A stretch of 5,747 nt of DNA from Actinomycetota bacterium (GTDB taxonomy: Bacteria; Actinomycetota; Acidimicrobiia; Acidimicrobiales; Iamiaceae), in NCBI GenBank assembly GCA_018268545.1, contig JAFDWI010000275.1:1-5747 (forward strand). The letters run 5' to 3'. Of the stretch, positions 1 to 5,747 are shown piece by piece. Under the pieces are notes generated by a model. It made no database searches and was not told the origin of the DNA. It saw only the letters and a list, made by a program, of their open reading frames with translations. The translations under genes and the position numbers were made by a program. Position 1 is the first letter of the stretch, and each line of letters begins with the position of its first letter.

Positions 1-2075
1 GACAAGCCGACGCTCGCGCTGCGGCCGCAACCGCGCGGGTCGAGACGCTCGAGTCGGCTTTGGCTGCCGCGCGCGCACGAGCGGGCGTGGAGCGCCTCGC
101 TGACCTGCACGGCGTCGTCGGGACCCTGCTGGACCTGGTCGAGGTCGACGAGGCGTTCCAGTCGGCGTTCGAGGCCGGGGCCGGCGAGGCGATCGCGGCT
201 GTCGTCGTCGAGGGTGTACCGGCGGCTCGGACGGCGCTCGAACGTCTGCATGACGATGGGATCGACGGCGCGGTCCTCGCGCTCGAAGGTGCCCAGGGTC
301 CTCTCACCGGTGGCAGCTCGCCCCTCGAGCGGCCCGTTCTCCGCGCGGGGACCGTCGGACTGCGAGAACATGTCCGCGGTCTTCGACCCGAGATCGACCG
401 ATTGCTGGATCTGTTGGTCGGTCACGTACTCGTCGCTGACACCTGGGAAGTCGCGGTCGATGCGCTTGCGGCGGGCGCCGGAGCGTTGATCGTGACCCGT
501 GACGGTGGCCGGTTCTCGACGACCGGGTGGCGTGCCGCCACCCATGGAGCGGGAACGACCGGTGGTGCACTGCGCGAGGCGCGTGACGATGCCGACGCTG
601 CGGCGCGGGAAGCGGCCGCGCACCACGCCGCCGCCGACGACGCGATCACCGCCACGGACTCGGCGCGTGAGGATGCCCGAAGGGCGGGTGCCGCCGCGGA
701 CGAGGCGTCTCGCCGCCTCGCGACGTTGCATGCGACGACGCAACGGCTCGACACGGACCTCGGCGAGTTGCGAGCGGAACTCGAATCGCTCGTTGCTGCC
801 GAGTCGGAGTTGCAGCAGTCGTTGCGAGACGACGCCGAACGCACCCGTGACCTCGTCGGGACACTGCCGGGTCTGGAGGCCGAGGAGGCGCGCGCTGTCG
901 AGGTCGCTCGACGACGGGAAGAGGTCCGGGCCGATCTCGCGGCGCGTGCGGTCGCGGTGGCGGCCCGGCGCTCCGAGCTCGATGCTCGCAGCGCCCACCT
1001 GCACCAGCGCCAGGCTGCGTTGGGAAATCGCCTCGGTGAGATCGATGCCCGGCTCGATCGCGACGAACGCCTTCGACGCGATGCCCAGGAACGCCACAGC
1101 GAACGGACCCATGCGGTCGCTGTTCTGCGAAGTGTCGACGACGTGATCACCGCAAGGCTCTCCGGACTCGCCACGATCGCAGGCGACCTGCAGGAGCAAC
1201 GACGCCGCCGCATGGACGAGATTCGCGGCGAGACCGAAAACCTCGAGCGCCTGCGCGCGGATCGAGCCACCGTCGAGACCGAGCTCACCGGACGCCGAGC
1301 CCGCAAGGAAGAACTCGCGCTTGCCGCGACCGAAGCGCGGGTTCGTGCCGAGCAGGTCGTCGAGACGCTTCGCGCCGAACTCGATGCCGACCCGGAAGCC
1401 GCGCTGCACGCGGACTGCCCCGACCTCGCCGAAGGCGTGACACCCGTTGCGCGGGTACGCGACCTCGATCGCGAACTTCGCCGTATGGGGACCATCAACC
1501 CCCTCGCGATCGCGGAGTTCACCGAGCGCAAGGAACGCCACGAGTTCCTGGCCACGCAGATCGACGACGTGCGGGGCTCGCGGCGTGAGCTGAACAAGGT
1601 GATCGCCGAGGTCGACGCGCAGATCGCCGGTACGTTCGCGGCTGCGTTCGCAGATGTGCGGGCGAACTTCGTCGATCTGTTCACCATGCTCTTTCCCGGT
1701 GGGTCCGGTGATCTCGCGTTGACCGATCCGGGCGATCCGCTCAACACGGGGATCGAGATCGCTGCTCGCCCATCGGGGAAGAACGTCCGGACGCTCTCGC
1801 TGCTGTCCGGTGGCGAGCGGTCGCTCGTCGCTTTGGCGTTCCTGTTCGCCGTGTTCCGGTCGCGCTCCTCGCCGTTCTATGTGATGGACGAGGTCGAGGC
1901 GGCCCTCGACGACGTGAACCTGCATCGTTTTCTGGACCTTGTCGCCGAGTTCCGCTCGACCGCGCAGCTGATCATCGTGTCGCATCAGAAGCGCACGATG
2001 GAGGCTGCCGATGCGCTGTTCGGGGTGACCATGCAACCGGGTGGGGCGTCGAAGGTCGTGTCGAAGCGCTCCTGA
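1..2075 (+). CDS. smc: Chromosome segregation protein SMC, C-terminal part (5' end beyond window)
   Basis: This is the distal part of the SMC ATPase, which dimerises through its hinge and works with ScpA/ScpB to compact and separate chromosomes. The frame is open from base 3 with no stop, so the TTG at 60 is an internal Leu codon and the real start lies left of the window. In order: the end of the N-terminal coiled coil (to about base 100), the hinge (about 100-550, beginning LHGVVGTLLDLVEVDEAF), an Ala/Arg/Glu-rich returning coiled coil (about 560-1480), then the C-terminal head. The head carries MGTINPLAIAEF (near 1485), the ABC signature LSGGER (1803-1820), Walker B FYVMDE (1875-1892, Asp-Glu at 1887-1892), the D-loop ALDDVN and the switch His in IIVSHQKR. 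About 690 codons are visible; full SMC proteins are usually near 1,150-1,200 residues, so roughly the first 40% is missing. The end of the hinge (DGGRFSTTGWRA) looks divergent. No frameshift is seen. The family call is very secure. Confidence 0.97.
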   Translation, partial: QADARAAAATARVETLESALAAARARAGVERLADLHGVVGTLLDLVEVDEAFQSAFEAGAGEAIAAVVVEGVPAARTALERLHDDGIDGAVLALEGAQGPLTGGSSPLERPVLRAGTVGLREHVRGLRPEIDRLLDLLVGHVLVADTWEVAVDALAAGAGALIVTRDGGRFSTTGWRAATHGAGTTGGALREARDDADAAAREAAAHHAAADDAITATDSAREDARRAGAAADEASRRLATLHATTQRLDTDLGELRAELESLVAAESELQQSLRDDAERTRDLVGTLPGLEAEEARAVEVARRREEVRADLAARAVAVAARRSELDARSAHLHQRQAALGNRLGEIDARLDRDERLRRDAQERHSERTHAVAVLRSVDDVITARLSGLATIAGDLQEQRRRRMDEIRGETENLERLRADRATVETELTGRRARKEELALAATEARVRAEQVVETLRAELDADPEAALHADCPDLAEGVTPVARVRDLDRELRRMGTINPLAIAEFTERKERHEFLATQIDDVRGSRRELNKVIAEVDAQIAGTFAAAFADVRANFVDLFTMLFPGGSGDLALTDPGDPLNTGIEIAARPSGKNVRTLSLLSGGERSLVALAFLFAVFRSRSSPFYVMDEVEAALDDVNLHRFLDLVAEFRSTAQLIIVSHQKRTMEAADALFGVTMQPGGASKVVSKRS

Positions 2076-2076
2076 C

Positions 2077-2105
2077 GGATCCCGGCGCGCGAGTCGTGCC
2101 GGATC
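2077..2105 (+). terminator. Imperfect hairpin just after smc stop, possible terminator
   Basis: Two bases after the smc TGA, bases 2078-2086 (GATCCCGGC) can pair with 2098-2105 (GCCGGATC). This makes an 8-bp stem with one bulged C (2083) and an 11-base loop. No T tract follows, so it is not a classical intrinsic terminator; GC-rich actinobacteria often have hairpins lacking the U tail. It could end smc transcripts or simply protect the 3' end. The stem would also bury the candidate GTG at 2096, which supports the later ATG as the start of the next gene. Only pairing was inspected; no folding energy was computed. Confidence 0.3.
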
Positions 2106-2128
2106 GTCGGGCTAGGTTGTTGCGTCGT

Positions 2129-3007
2129 ATGCCCAAGATACGACGACAATCCGTGCTCCGGACGATGGCGGTACTCGCCGTGGGGCTCATGGCCGTGTCA
2201 TGCAGCAGTGGCGGGAGTTCCGGGGCGCCCGTGATGACGGTCGACCACCGGGTCGGTGGTCTCGAGGTGCAATCCCTGAATTCGATCGGCGGCCAGCGCT
2301 TCGACTATTCCGTCGCCGGCGACACGATCACCGTCCGTGCCCCGGCCACGAACGACAAGGTCACGCTGAAGCGCTTCCTGGACGAGGGTGGCGGCGTGAT
2401 CGGCGAAGCATTCTGGAAGGCGAACCAGTCCCTGACCACCGACCAACAGGTGTGCGTCCAGCTCGGTTCCGTCATGGACGTGTCGACGGTCGCCAAGGCA
2501 CTCGACATCCTGCACGACCCGACGCTTCGCCACCTGCCGGGTGTCGCGTTGCGGGTGAGCCCGGGCGTGAACGGCAGTGCGACGCGGGCCATCACGGTCA
2601 CCCAGAACATGAGCCAGGCGGCCGTCTGGGCATTCGACGTGAACTTCGTGCGCAGTGACATCTCGGGAGCGAATGCCGCTGCGGTCGTCTCGCATTTCGT
2701 CACGCTCGACTTCAAGGATGTCGTGGGCCGCTGGACGGGAACGCCGGATGACAACTGGAAGAATCTCGGAACGACGATGAAACCACCGCCGTGGAATCTG
2801 TGTGCCCGGGTCGTGGGAACGAAGGTTTCCGTCATGGTCTGGGGGCCCGGCGAAGCGCAACCCTCCTGGTCGGACGCCCAGCACGTCCAGTCGGTCCAGA
2901 TCGACGCCGGGCTGGTCTACCAGGGGTATGCAGGTGGCTACGAACAAGGCCTTTCACCCGGGAAGTCGTCGAAGTTCATCGGGCTGAAGGTCACGTCGCC
3001 GTATTGA
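2129..3007 (+). CDS. Hypothetical exported lipoprotein with probable concanavalin A/LamG-like beta-sandwich domain
   Basis: I do not recognise a named family. From the ATG at 2129 it encodes 292 residues. The start has a lipoprotein signal: Arg/Lys-rich residues 1-11, a hydrophobic stretch about 13-23, and lipobox AVSC with the lipidated Cys at 25 (codon 2201-2203), then a flexible Ser/Gly linker. An in-frame GTG at 2096 would add 11 Arg-rich residues, but it lies inside the hairpin after smc, so I prefer ATG. No strong Shine-Dalgarno site is seen; AGG at 2114-2116 is weak. The mature part is rich in alternating beta-type stretches. The segment NLCARVVG..VSVMVWGPGEAQPSW (about 223-247), followed by a Gly-rich GYAGGYEQG stretch and KFIGLKV at the end, resembles the last strands of jelly-roll domains that bind carbohydrate or other ligands. 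Cys109 and Cys225 could form a disulfide outside the cell. A surface-anchored binding role is inference only; no catalytic residues are assigned. Confidence 0.85.
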   Translation: MPKIRRQSVLRTMAVLAVGLMAVSCSSGGSSGAPVMTVDHRVGGLEVQSLNSIGGQRFDYSVAGDTITVRAPATNDKVTLKRFLDEGGGVIGEAFWKANQSLTTDQQVCVQLGSVMDVSTVAKALDILHDPTLRHLPGVALRVSPGVNGSATRAITVTQNMSQAAVWAFDVNFVRSDISGANAAAVVSHFVTLDFKDVVGRWTGTPDDNWKNLGTTMKPPPWNLCARVVGTKVSVMVWGPGEAQPSWSDAQHVQSVQIDAGLVYQGYAGGYEQGLSPGKSSKFIGLKVTSPY

Positions 3008-3016
3008 CGGGATCGA
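3008..3016. other. Nine-base convergent gap between two stop codons
   Basis: The lipoprotein stop (TGA, 3005-3007, + strand) faces the VWA gene stop (TGA, complement of 3017-3019), leaving only CGGGATCGA between them. The palindrome GATCGATC (3011-3018) overlaps the right-hand stop. There is no room for separate terminators, so the two transcripts probably overlap at their 3' ends or end inside each other's coding region. Confidence 0.85.
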
Positions 3017-3991
3017 TCACAACATCCGTTCCTGCCATCTGAGGTTGGCTGCCGCCGCGAGGATCGCGAAGACGAACGCGGCGGCGACGAACCAGCCGTC
3101 GACACCGACCTTGTGGACCCGATAACCGACCGAGGTCCCGATCTTCTTGTAGATGTCGTGGATCTCGGCCTCGCTGGCTGCGGTGTAGGCATTGCCTCCG
3201 GATCCGTGCGCGATCTTCGCGAGCGCGCTCCGGTCGACGTCGACGGGGATCGAACCTTCATAACCGGGGATCGTGACGGTGCCGTGGTCGGTCCCGAACG
3301 CGATCGTGTCGATCGGAACGTGGGCGGCTCGGGCGGCGGCGACGGCCTGATCGTTGGATCGTCCGGTCTGCGTCGCGCCGTCGGACATCAACACGATCCT
3401 CGCGGGCACGGGTGACTTGTCGGGCGCCGGGGGAACGGTCTTGATCGCCTCGAGCGATGCGAAGATTCCTTCGCCGATCGCGGTGCTCTCCCCGAGTTGG
3501 AGACCGTCGACGGCCCGCGCGGCCGCGTCGCGGTCCTGGGTGGGCTCCACCAGGACGCTCGCCGCCCCGTGGAAGGCGACGATGCCGACGTTGAACTTCT
3601 CGGGAACGGCGTCGAGGAACGCGTGGGCAGCTTCTTTCGCGGCGTCGAGTCGATTCGGGGACACATCCGTTGCCGCCATCGACAGCGACGTGTCGATCGC
3701 GAGGACCACCGTGCCACGGTTGGTCGCGATCTTCCGACGAGCTTGCGGATGCGCGAGTGCGGCGACCATCGAGACAAGTGCGAGCGCGAACAATCCTGCG
3801 CCGATGTGGCGTTTCCAGTCCCGGCCGGTCGGTACCACGGACTCGAGCAGATCGAGGTTCGTGAAGCGTGCGGTGACCTTGGGCCGCGCGAGCTGCGTCG
3901 CGACGTACCCCGCGATCAGACCCGCGACGAGGATCAGCAGCCACCAGCGATCGGGGGCACCCCAGGTGAGTGCCAGCAGTGCAGTGGTCAT
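3017..3991 (-). CDS. Membrane-anchored von Willebrand factor A (VWA) domain protein, BatA/Rv1481-like
   Basis: A 324-residue membrane protein whose VWA domain most likely binds a divalent metal and a protein partner, working with the MoxR ATPase encoded upstream. Visible in order: transmembrane segment 1 (about 15-34), a short linker, transmembrane segment 2 (about 62-80), the VWA domain (about 94-290) and transmembrane segment 3 (about 299-316), ending in a short basic tail. The MIDAS metal site looks complete: D100, S102 and S104 in DTSLSM, T170 in GESTAIGEG, and D204 in LMSDGATQTG. The late motif IPVDVDRSALAKIAHGSGG is typical of BatA-type proteins. Layout and neighbours match the mycobacterial moxR1-Rv1480-Rv1481 cluster (family knowledge, no search run). 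The ATG overlaps the DUF58 stop as ATGA and is preceded by purine-rich GAGGGCGGGACG. It is the last gene of the leftward unit; no TPR-containing BatB-like partner follows, because the next gene is on the other strand. The family is certain, the client is not known. Confidence 0.95.
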   Translation of the reverse strand: MTTALLALTWGAPDRWWLLILVAGLIAGYVATQLARPKVTARFTNLDLLESVVPTGRDWKRHIGAGLFALALVSMVAALAHPQARRKIATNRGTVVLAIDTSLSMAATDVSPNRLDAAKEAAHAFLDAVPEKFNVGIVAFHGAASVLVEPTQDRDAAARAVDGLQLGESTAIGEGIFASLEAIKTVPPAPDKSPVPARIVLMSDGATQTGRSNDQAVAAARAAHVPIDTIAFGTDHGTVTIPGYEGSIPVDVDRSALAKIAHGSGGNAYTAASEAEIHDIYKKIGTSVGYRVHKVGVDGWFVAAAFVFAILAAAANLRWQERML

Positions 3992-4003
3992 CGTCCCGCC
4001 CTC
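3988..4003 (-). promoter_or_regulatory. ATGA stop/start overlap with purine-rich ribosome site before the VWA gene
   Basis: On the minus strand the VWA start ATG (3991-3989) and the DUF58 stop TGA (3990-3988) share two bases. The 12 bases before the ATG read GAGGGCGGGACG, a G-rich stretch that can serve as a weak Shine-Dalgarno site. This layout favours re-initiation by ribosomes finishing DUF58, giving coupled synthesis of the two proteins. Confidence 0.75.
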
Positions 4004-4953
4004 GACGCATGGCCGATGCGTCGCCGACGGCGGAGCGCGACGTGGCGGACGAGGTCCGCGACCCAGTCACGGTCGGTTCGCAGTTGCAGATGGTCCACGC
4101 CCGCACGTCGGAGCGACGTCGCGATCGCATCGCGTTGGCCGGTCGCGGCTGCGGCGAACCGCGCGCGGACCGACGCGGAGGACGTGTCGACCCGCATGGT
4201 CCGACCGCTCTCGGGGTCACAGAGCGAGATCGCACCCACGTCCGGTAACTCGAGTTCGCGCGGATCGACGACCTCGACGGCAAGCACTTCGTGGCGGGTC
4301 GACAGCGCGCGCATCTGGCGTTCCCAGTTCGGGTCTGCGAGAAAATCCGACACCACCGCGACGAGACCGCGGCGGCGCAGTGTCGGCGTGAGTCGGGCGA
4401 TTCCGGCGCCGAGGTCGATCGGTCGGGCCTCGCCCGGCGGGTCGGTTGCGATCCGATGCAGGATCTGCAGGAGATGGTCTCGGCCGCTCCGCGCCGGGAT
4501 GGTGCGCGACGACCCCGGGTGCAACAGCACCGCGCCGATCCGGTTGCCCGTGTGGGCGGTCAGAAAACCGATCGCCGCGGTCGCGGCCAGGACGAGATCC
4601 GCCTTCGTGCATGCAGCCGTTCCGAAGTCGATGCTCGCCGACCGGTCGACCACCACCCAGGTCTCGAGTTCGCGGTCGGCGATCGTCGTGCGGAGATACG
4701 GGCGTTGCATGCGGGCCGTCACGTTCCAGTCGATTCGCCGGACGTCGTCGCCTGCGGTGTAGGCACGCGTTTCGCCCGGTTCGGTACCGTGCCCCGGCAC
4801 GAGTCCCAGGTGGTCACCGTGGAGGAGCCCGTCGAGCCGGTGGTTCACCGTCAACTCCAGCCTGCGGAGGATCTGCTCGGTGCGTGCCCTCGAGGTGTCG
4901 GTGCGGCCGGCCCCTGCGAAAGGATCGAGGGTGCGCGTCGACGTACCGTTCAC
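3988..4953 (-). CDS. DUF58 family protein with VWA-like fold, Rv1480-like
   Basis: A soluble protein of 321 residues from the GTG at 4953, with no transmembrane segment visible. DUF58 proteins are the regular companions of MoxR ATPases and carry a degenerate VWA fold; their biochemical role is poorly known. The family core is clear: LELTVNHRLDGLLHGDHLG (about 32-50), then PGETRAYTAGDDVRRIDWNVTAR (about 59-81), then IADRELETWVVVDRSASIDFG with the DxSxS metal motif at D103, S105 and S107. A second acidic site is D203 in VVSDF. The usual Thr of a full MIDAS is not obvious (GEARPIDLGAGI near 175-185). The C-terminus is very basic (LRRRRRIGHASR). Start choice: GTG at 4953 overlaps the moxR stop as GTGA, mirroring the next junction, and gives an N-terminus about as short as I recall for mycobacterial homologs. 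The longer option is ATG at 4992 (334 residues, 43-base overlap with moxR); neither has a good Shine-Dalgarno site. Confidence 0.93.
   Translation of the reverse strand: MNGTSTRTLDPFAGAGRTDTSRARTEQILRRLELTVNHRLDGLLHGDHLGLVPGHGTEPGETRAYTAGDDVRRIDWNVTARMQRPYLRTTIADRELETWVVVDRSASIDFGTAACTKADLVLAATAAIGFLTAHTGNRIGAVLLHPGSSRTIPARSGRDHLLQILHRIATDPPGEARPIDLGAGIARLTPTLRRRGLVAVVSDFLADPNWERQMRALSTRHEVLAVEVVDPRELELPDVGAISLCDPESGRTMRVDTSSASVRARFAAAATGQRDAIATSLRRAGVDHLQLRTDRDWVADLVRHVALRRRRRIGHASRAGR
4950..4953 (-). promoter_or_regulatory. GTGA stop/start overlap between moxR and the DUF58 gene
   Basis: The moxR stop TGA (4952-4950) overlaps an in-frame GTG (4953-4951) of the DUF58 reading frame, giving a 4-base GTGA junction. 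The region upstream (complement of 4954-4970) has no good Shine-Dalgarno site, so initiation here would depend on ribosomes ending moxR. If the ATG at 4992 is used instead, this site has no role. Confidence 0.5.
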
Positions 4954-5747
4954 GGCGTCGGCCCGGAAGCCATCGGCGCCGGGGGTGCCCATGGTGTGGG
5001 TGCGGCCGGTTGCGCAGTTGCCGGGGGCACCGGTTGCATCACGGGACGGTCACCGGCGGTGGGTGTGATCCGTGGGGCAGGGACGGTGGACAGGATCCGG
5101 GCGAGGATCTGCTCGACCGTGATCGATTCGGCGAGCGCCTCATAGGACGGCACGAGTCGATGCCGGAGCACGTCGGGTGCGACATCGAACACGTCCTGTG
5201 GCAGGACGTAGGTCCGGCCGCGCAGCAGTGCGAGCGCGCGCCCCGCCGCCACGAGGCCCAGGCTCGCCCGAGGACTCGCGCCATAGGTGAGGTAGGGGCT
5301 GATCTCGCCGAGGCGGTAGTGCTCGGGCTCCCGGGTCGCGAAGACGAGGTGGACGGCGTAGTCGACCACCGACGGATCCACGAAGACCTGATCGGTGGCA
5401 TCCTGCAGTTCGCGGAGACGCTGCTCGTCGATCACGCGGTTCGCGACGGGCGGGCGGACGCCGATGCGATGGACGATCTCGACTTCTTCGGTCAAGGTCG
5501 GGTAGTCGACGATGATCTTCATCAGGAAGCGGTCGCGTTGCGCTTCGGGAAGTTGGTACACGCCTTCGGATTCGATCGGATTCTGGGTCGCCAGCACGAG
5601 GAACGGGCGCGGGACCTCGAAGGTACGGCCACCGATCGTGACCTGGTGCTCGGCCATGACCTCCAACAGAGCGGATTGGACCTTCGCCGGCGCACGGTTG
5701 ATCTCGTCGGCGAGTACGAAGTTCGCGAACACCGGTCCGAGTTCGAC
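4950..5747 (-). CDS. moxR: MoxR-family AAA+ ATPase, C-terminal part (5' end beyond window)
   Basis: MoxR AAA+ ATPases use ATP hydrolysis to remodel or help assemble partner proteins, usually with VWA-domain partners. The reading frame is open to the right edge (first codons VELGP), so the GTG at 5732 is an internal Val codon and the true start with Walker A lies outside. Counting from the edge, 265 residues are visible: Walker B FVLADEINR (D14, E15; bases 5708-5703), sensor 1 LATQNP (N56), the arginine-finger region EAQRDRF (R71, R73), sensor 2 GASPR (R160), and the helical lid (about 165-222). MoxR proteins usually run about 320-380 residues, so roughly 100 are missing. The last 43 residues (about 223-265) form a Pro/Ala-rich, probably disordered tail after the lid. 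It is the first visible gene of the moxR-DUF58-VWA unit; any promoter is outside the window. The assignment is very secure, but the subfamily and client are not determined. Confidence 0.96.
   Translation of the reverse strand, partial: VELGPVFANFVLADEINRAPAKVQSALLEVMAEHQVTIGGRTFEVPRPFLVLATQNPIESEGVYQLPEAQRDRFLMKIIVDYPTLTEEVEIVHRIGVRPPVANRVIDEQRLRELQDATDQVFVDPSVVDYAVHLVFATREPEHYRLGEISPYLTYGASPRASLGLVAAGRALALLRGRTYVLPQDVFDVAPDVLRHRLVPSYEALAESITVEQILARILSTVPAPRITPTAGDRPVMQPVPPATAQPAAPTPWAPPAPMASGPTP

Noticed and set aside
60..62. TTG at 60 as the start of a shortened SMC
   Set aside because: The frame stays open to the window edge with coiled-coil sequence before it, so this is an internal Leu codon.
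422..1747. Long 441-codon open frame on the minus strand opposite smc
   Set aside because: It is Ser/Arg/Ala-rich low-complexity translation, typical of the antisense frame of a GC-rich coiled-coil gene. The smc frame carries clear conserved motifs throughout.
2113..2118. TAGGTT as a -10 promoter element for the lipoprotein gene
   Set aside because: It fits TANNNT and its distance to the ATG would suit a near-leaderless start, but no -35 element is visible and a six-base match alone is weak. Kept only as a side note.
2198..2947. 249-codon minus-strand frame opposite the lipoprotein gene
   Set aside because: The plus-strand frame has a signal peptide, a lipobox and a coherent beta-rich domain. 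The antisense product has Asp/Arg/His-rich shadow composition.
3006..3030. Possible bidirectional terminator: ACGGGAT (3007-3013) against ATCCGT (3024-3029)
   Set aside because: Only about six pairs with a bulged G and a 10-base loop, and no T tract on either strand. Too weak to call.
3258..4283. 341-codon minus-strand frame overlapping VWA and DUF58
   Set aside because: Same strand but a different frame from both real genes. Its product is Arg/Pro/Ser-rich and spans their junction, so it is a frame shadow.
3497..4762. 421-codon open frame on the plus strand across the VWA and DUF58 genes
   Set aside because: It crosses two genes with secure family motifs on the other strand, has Arg-rich noise-like sequence and no recognisable domain.
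5730..5732. GTG at 5732 (minus strand) as the moxR start
   Set aside because: It lies inside the conserved GPVFANFVLADEINR block before Walker B, and the frame continues to the edge, so it is an internal Val codon.

Overview
The window looks like ordinary chromosome from a GC-rich bacterium, most likely an actinobacterium (class uncertain). The reasons are strong G/C preference at third codon positions, GTG and TTG as candidate starts, and a moxR / DUF58 / VWA gene trio arranged as in the mycobacterial moxR1 locus. I see no mobile element, tRNA, rRNA, CRISPR array or prophage gene. Coding density is very high and no gap exceeds 60 bases.

Left part (1-2075, + strand): the C-terminal part of the SMC chromosome-condensation ATPase, cut by the window edge. 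It holds the end of the N-terminal coiled coil, the hinge, the returning coiled coil, and the C-terminal head half with the ABC signature and Walker B. A short imperfect hairpin follows the stop codon. Next (2129-3007, + strand) comes an unrecognised exported lipoprotein whose mature part reads like a concanavalin A/LamG-type beta sandwich.

Right part (3017-5747, - strand): three tightly coupled genes read leftwards. They encode a MoxR-family AAA+ ATPase (its N-terminus with Walker A lies beyond the right edge), a soluble DUF58 protein with a VWA-like metal site, and a membrane-anchored VWA protein with a complete MIDAS. Both junctions can be read as 4-base stop/start overlaps (GTGA and ATGA), which suggests translational coupling and fixed stoichiometry. 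By family knowledge, MoxR ATPases act as chaperone-like remodelers with VWA partners. The likely picture is a cytoplasmic MoxR/DUF58 pair working with a membrane VWA protein in maturing or activating envelope or enzyme complexes; the substrate cannot be read from the sequence.

The lipoprotein gene and the VWA gene converge, with 9 bases between their stop codons. I find no clear evidence of a wholly new system. The best leads are the uncharacterised lipoprotein, the Pro/Ala tail on MoxR, and the degenerate metal site in the DUF58 protein beside an intact one in the VWA protein.
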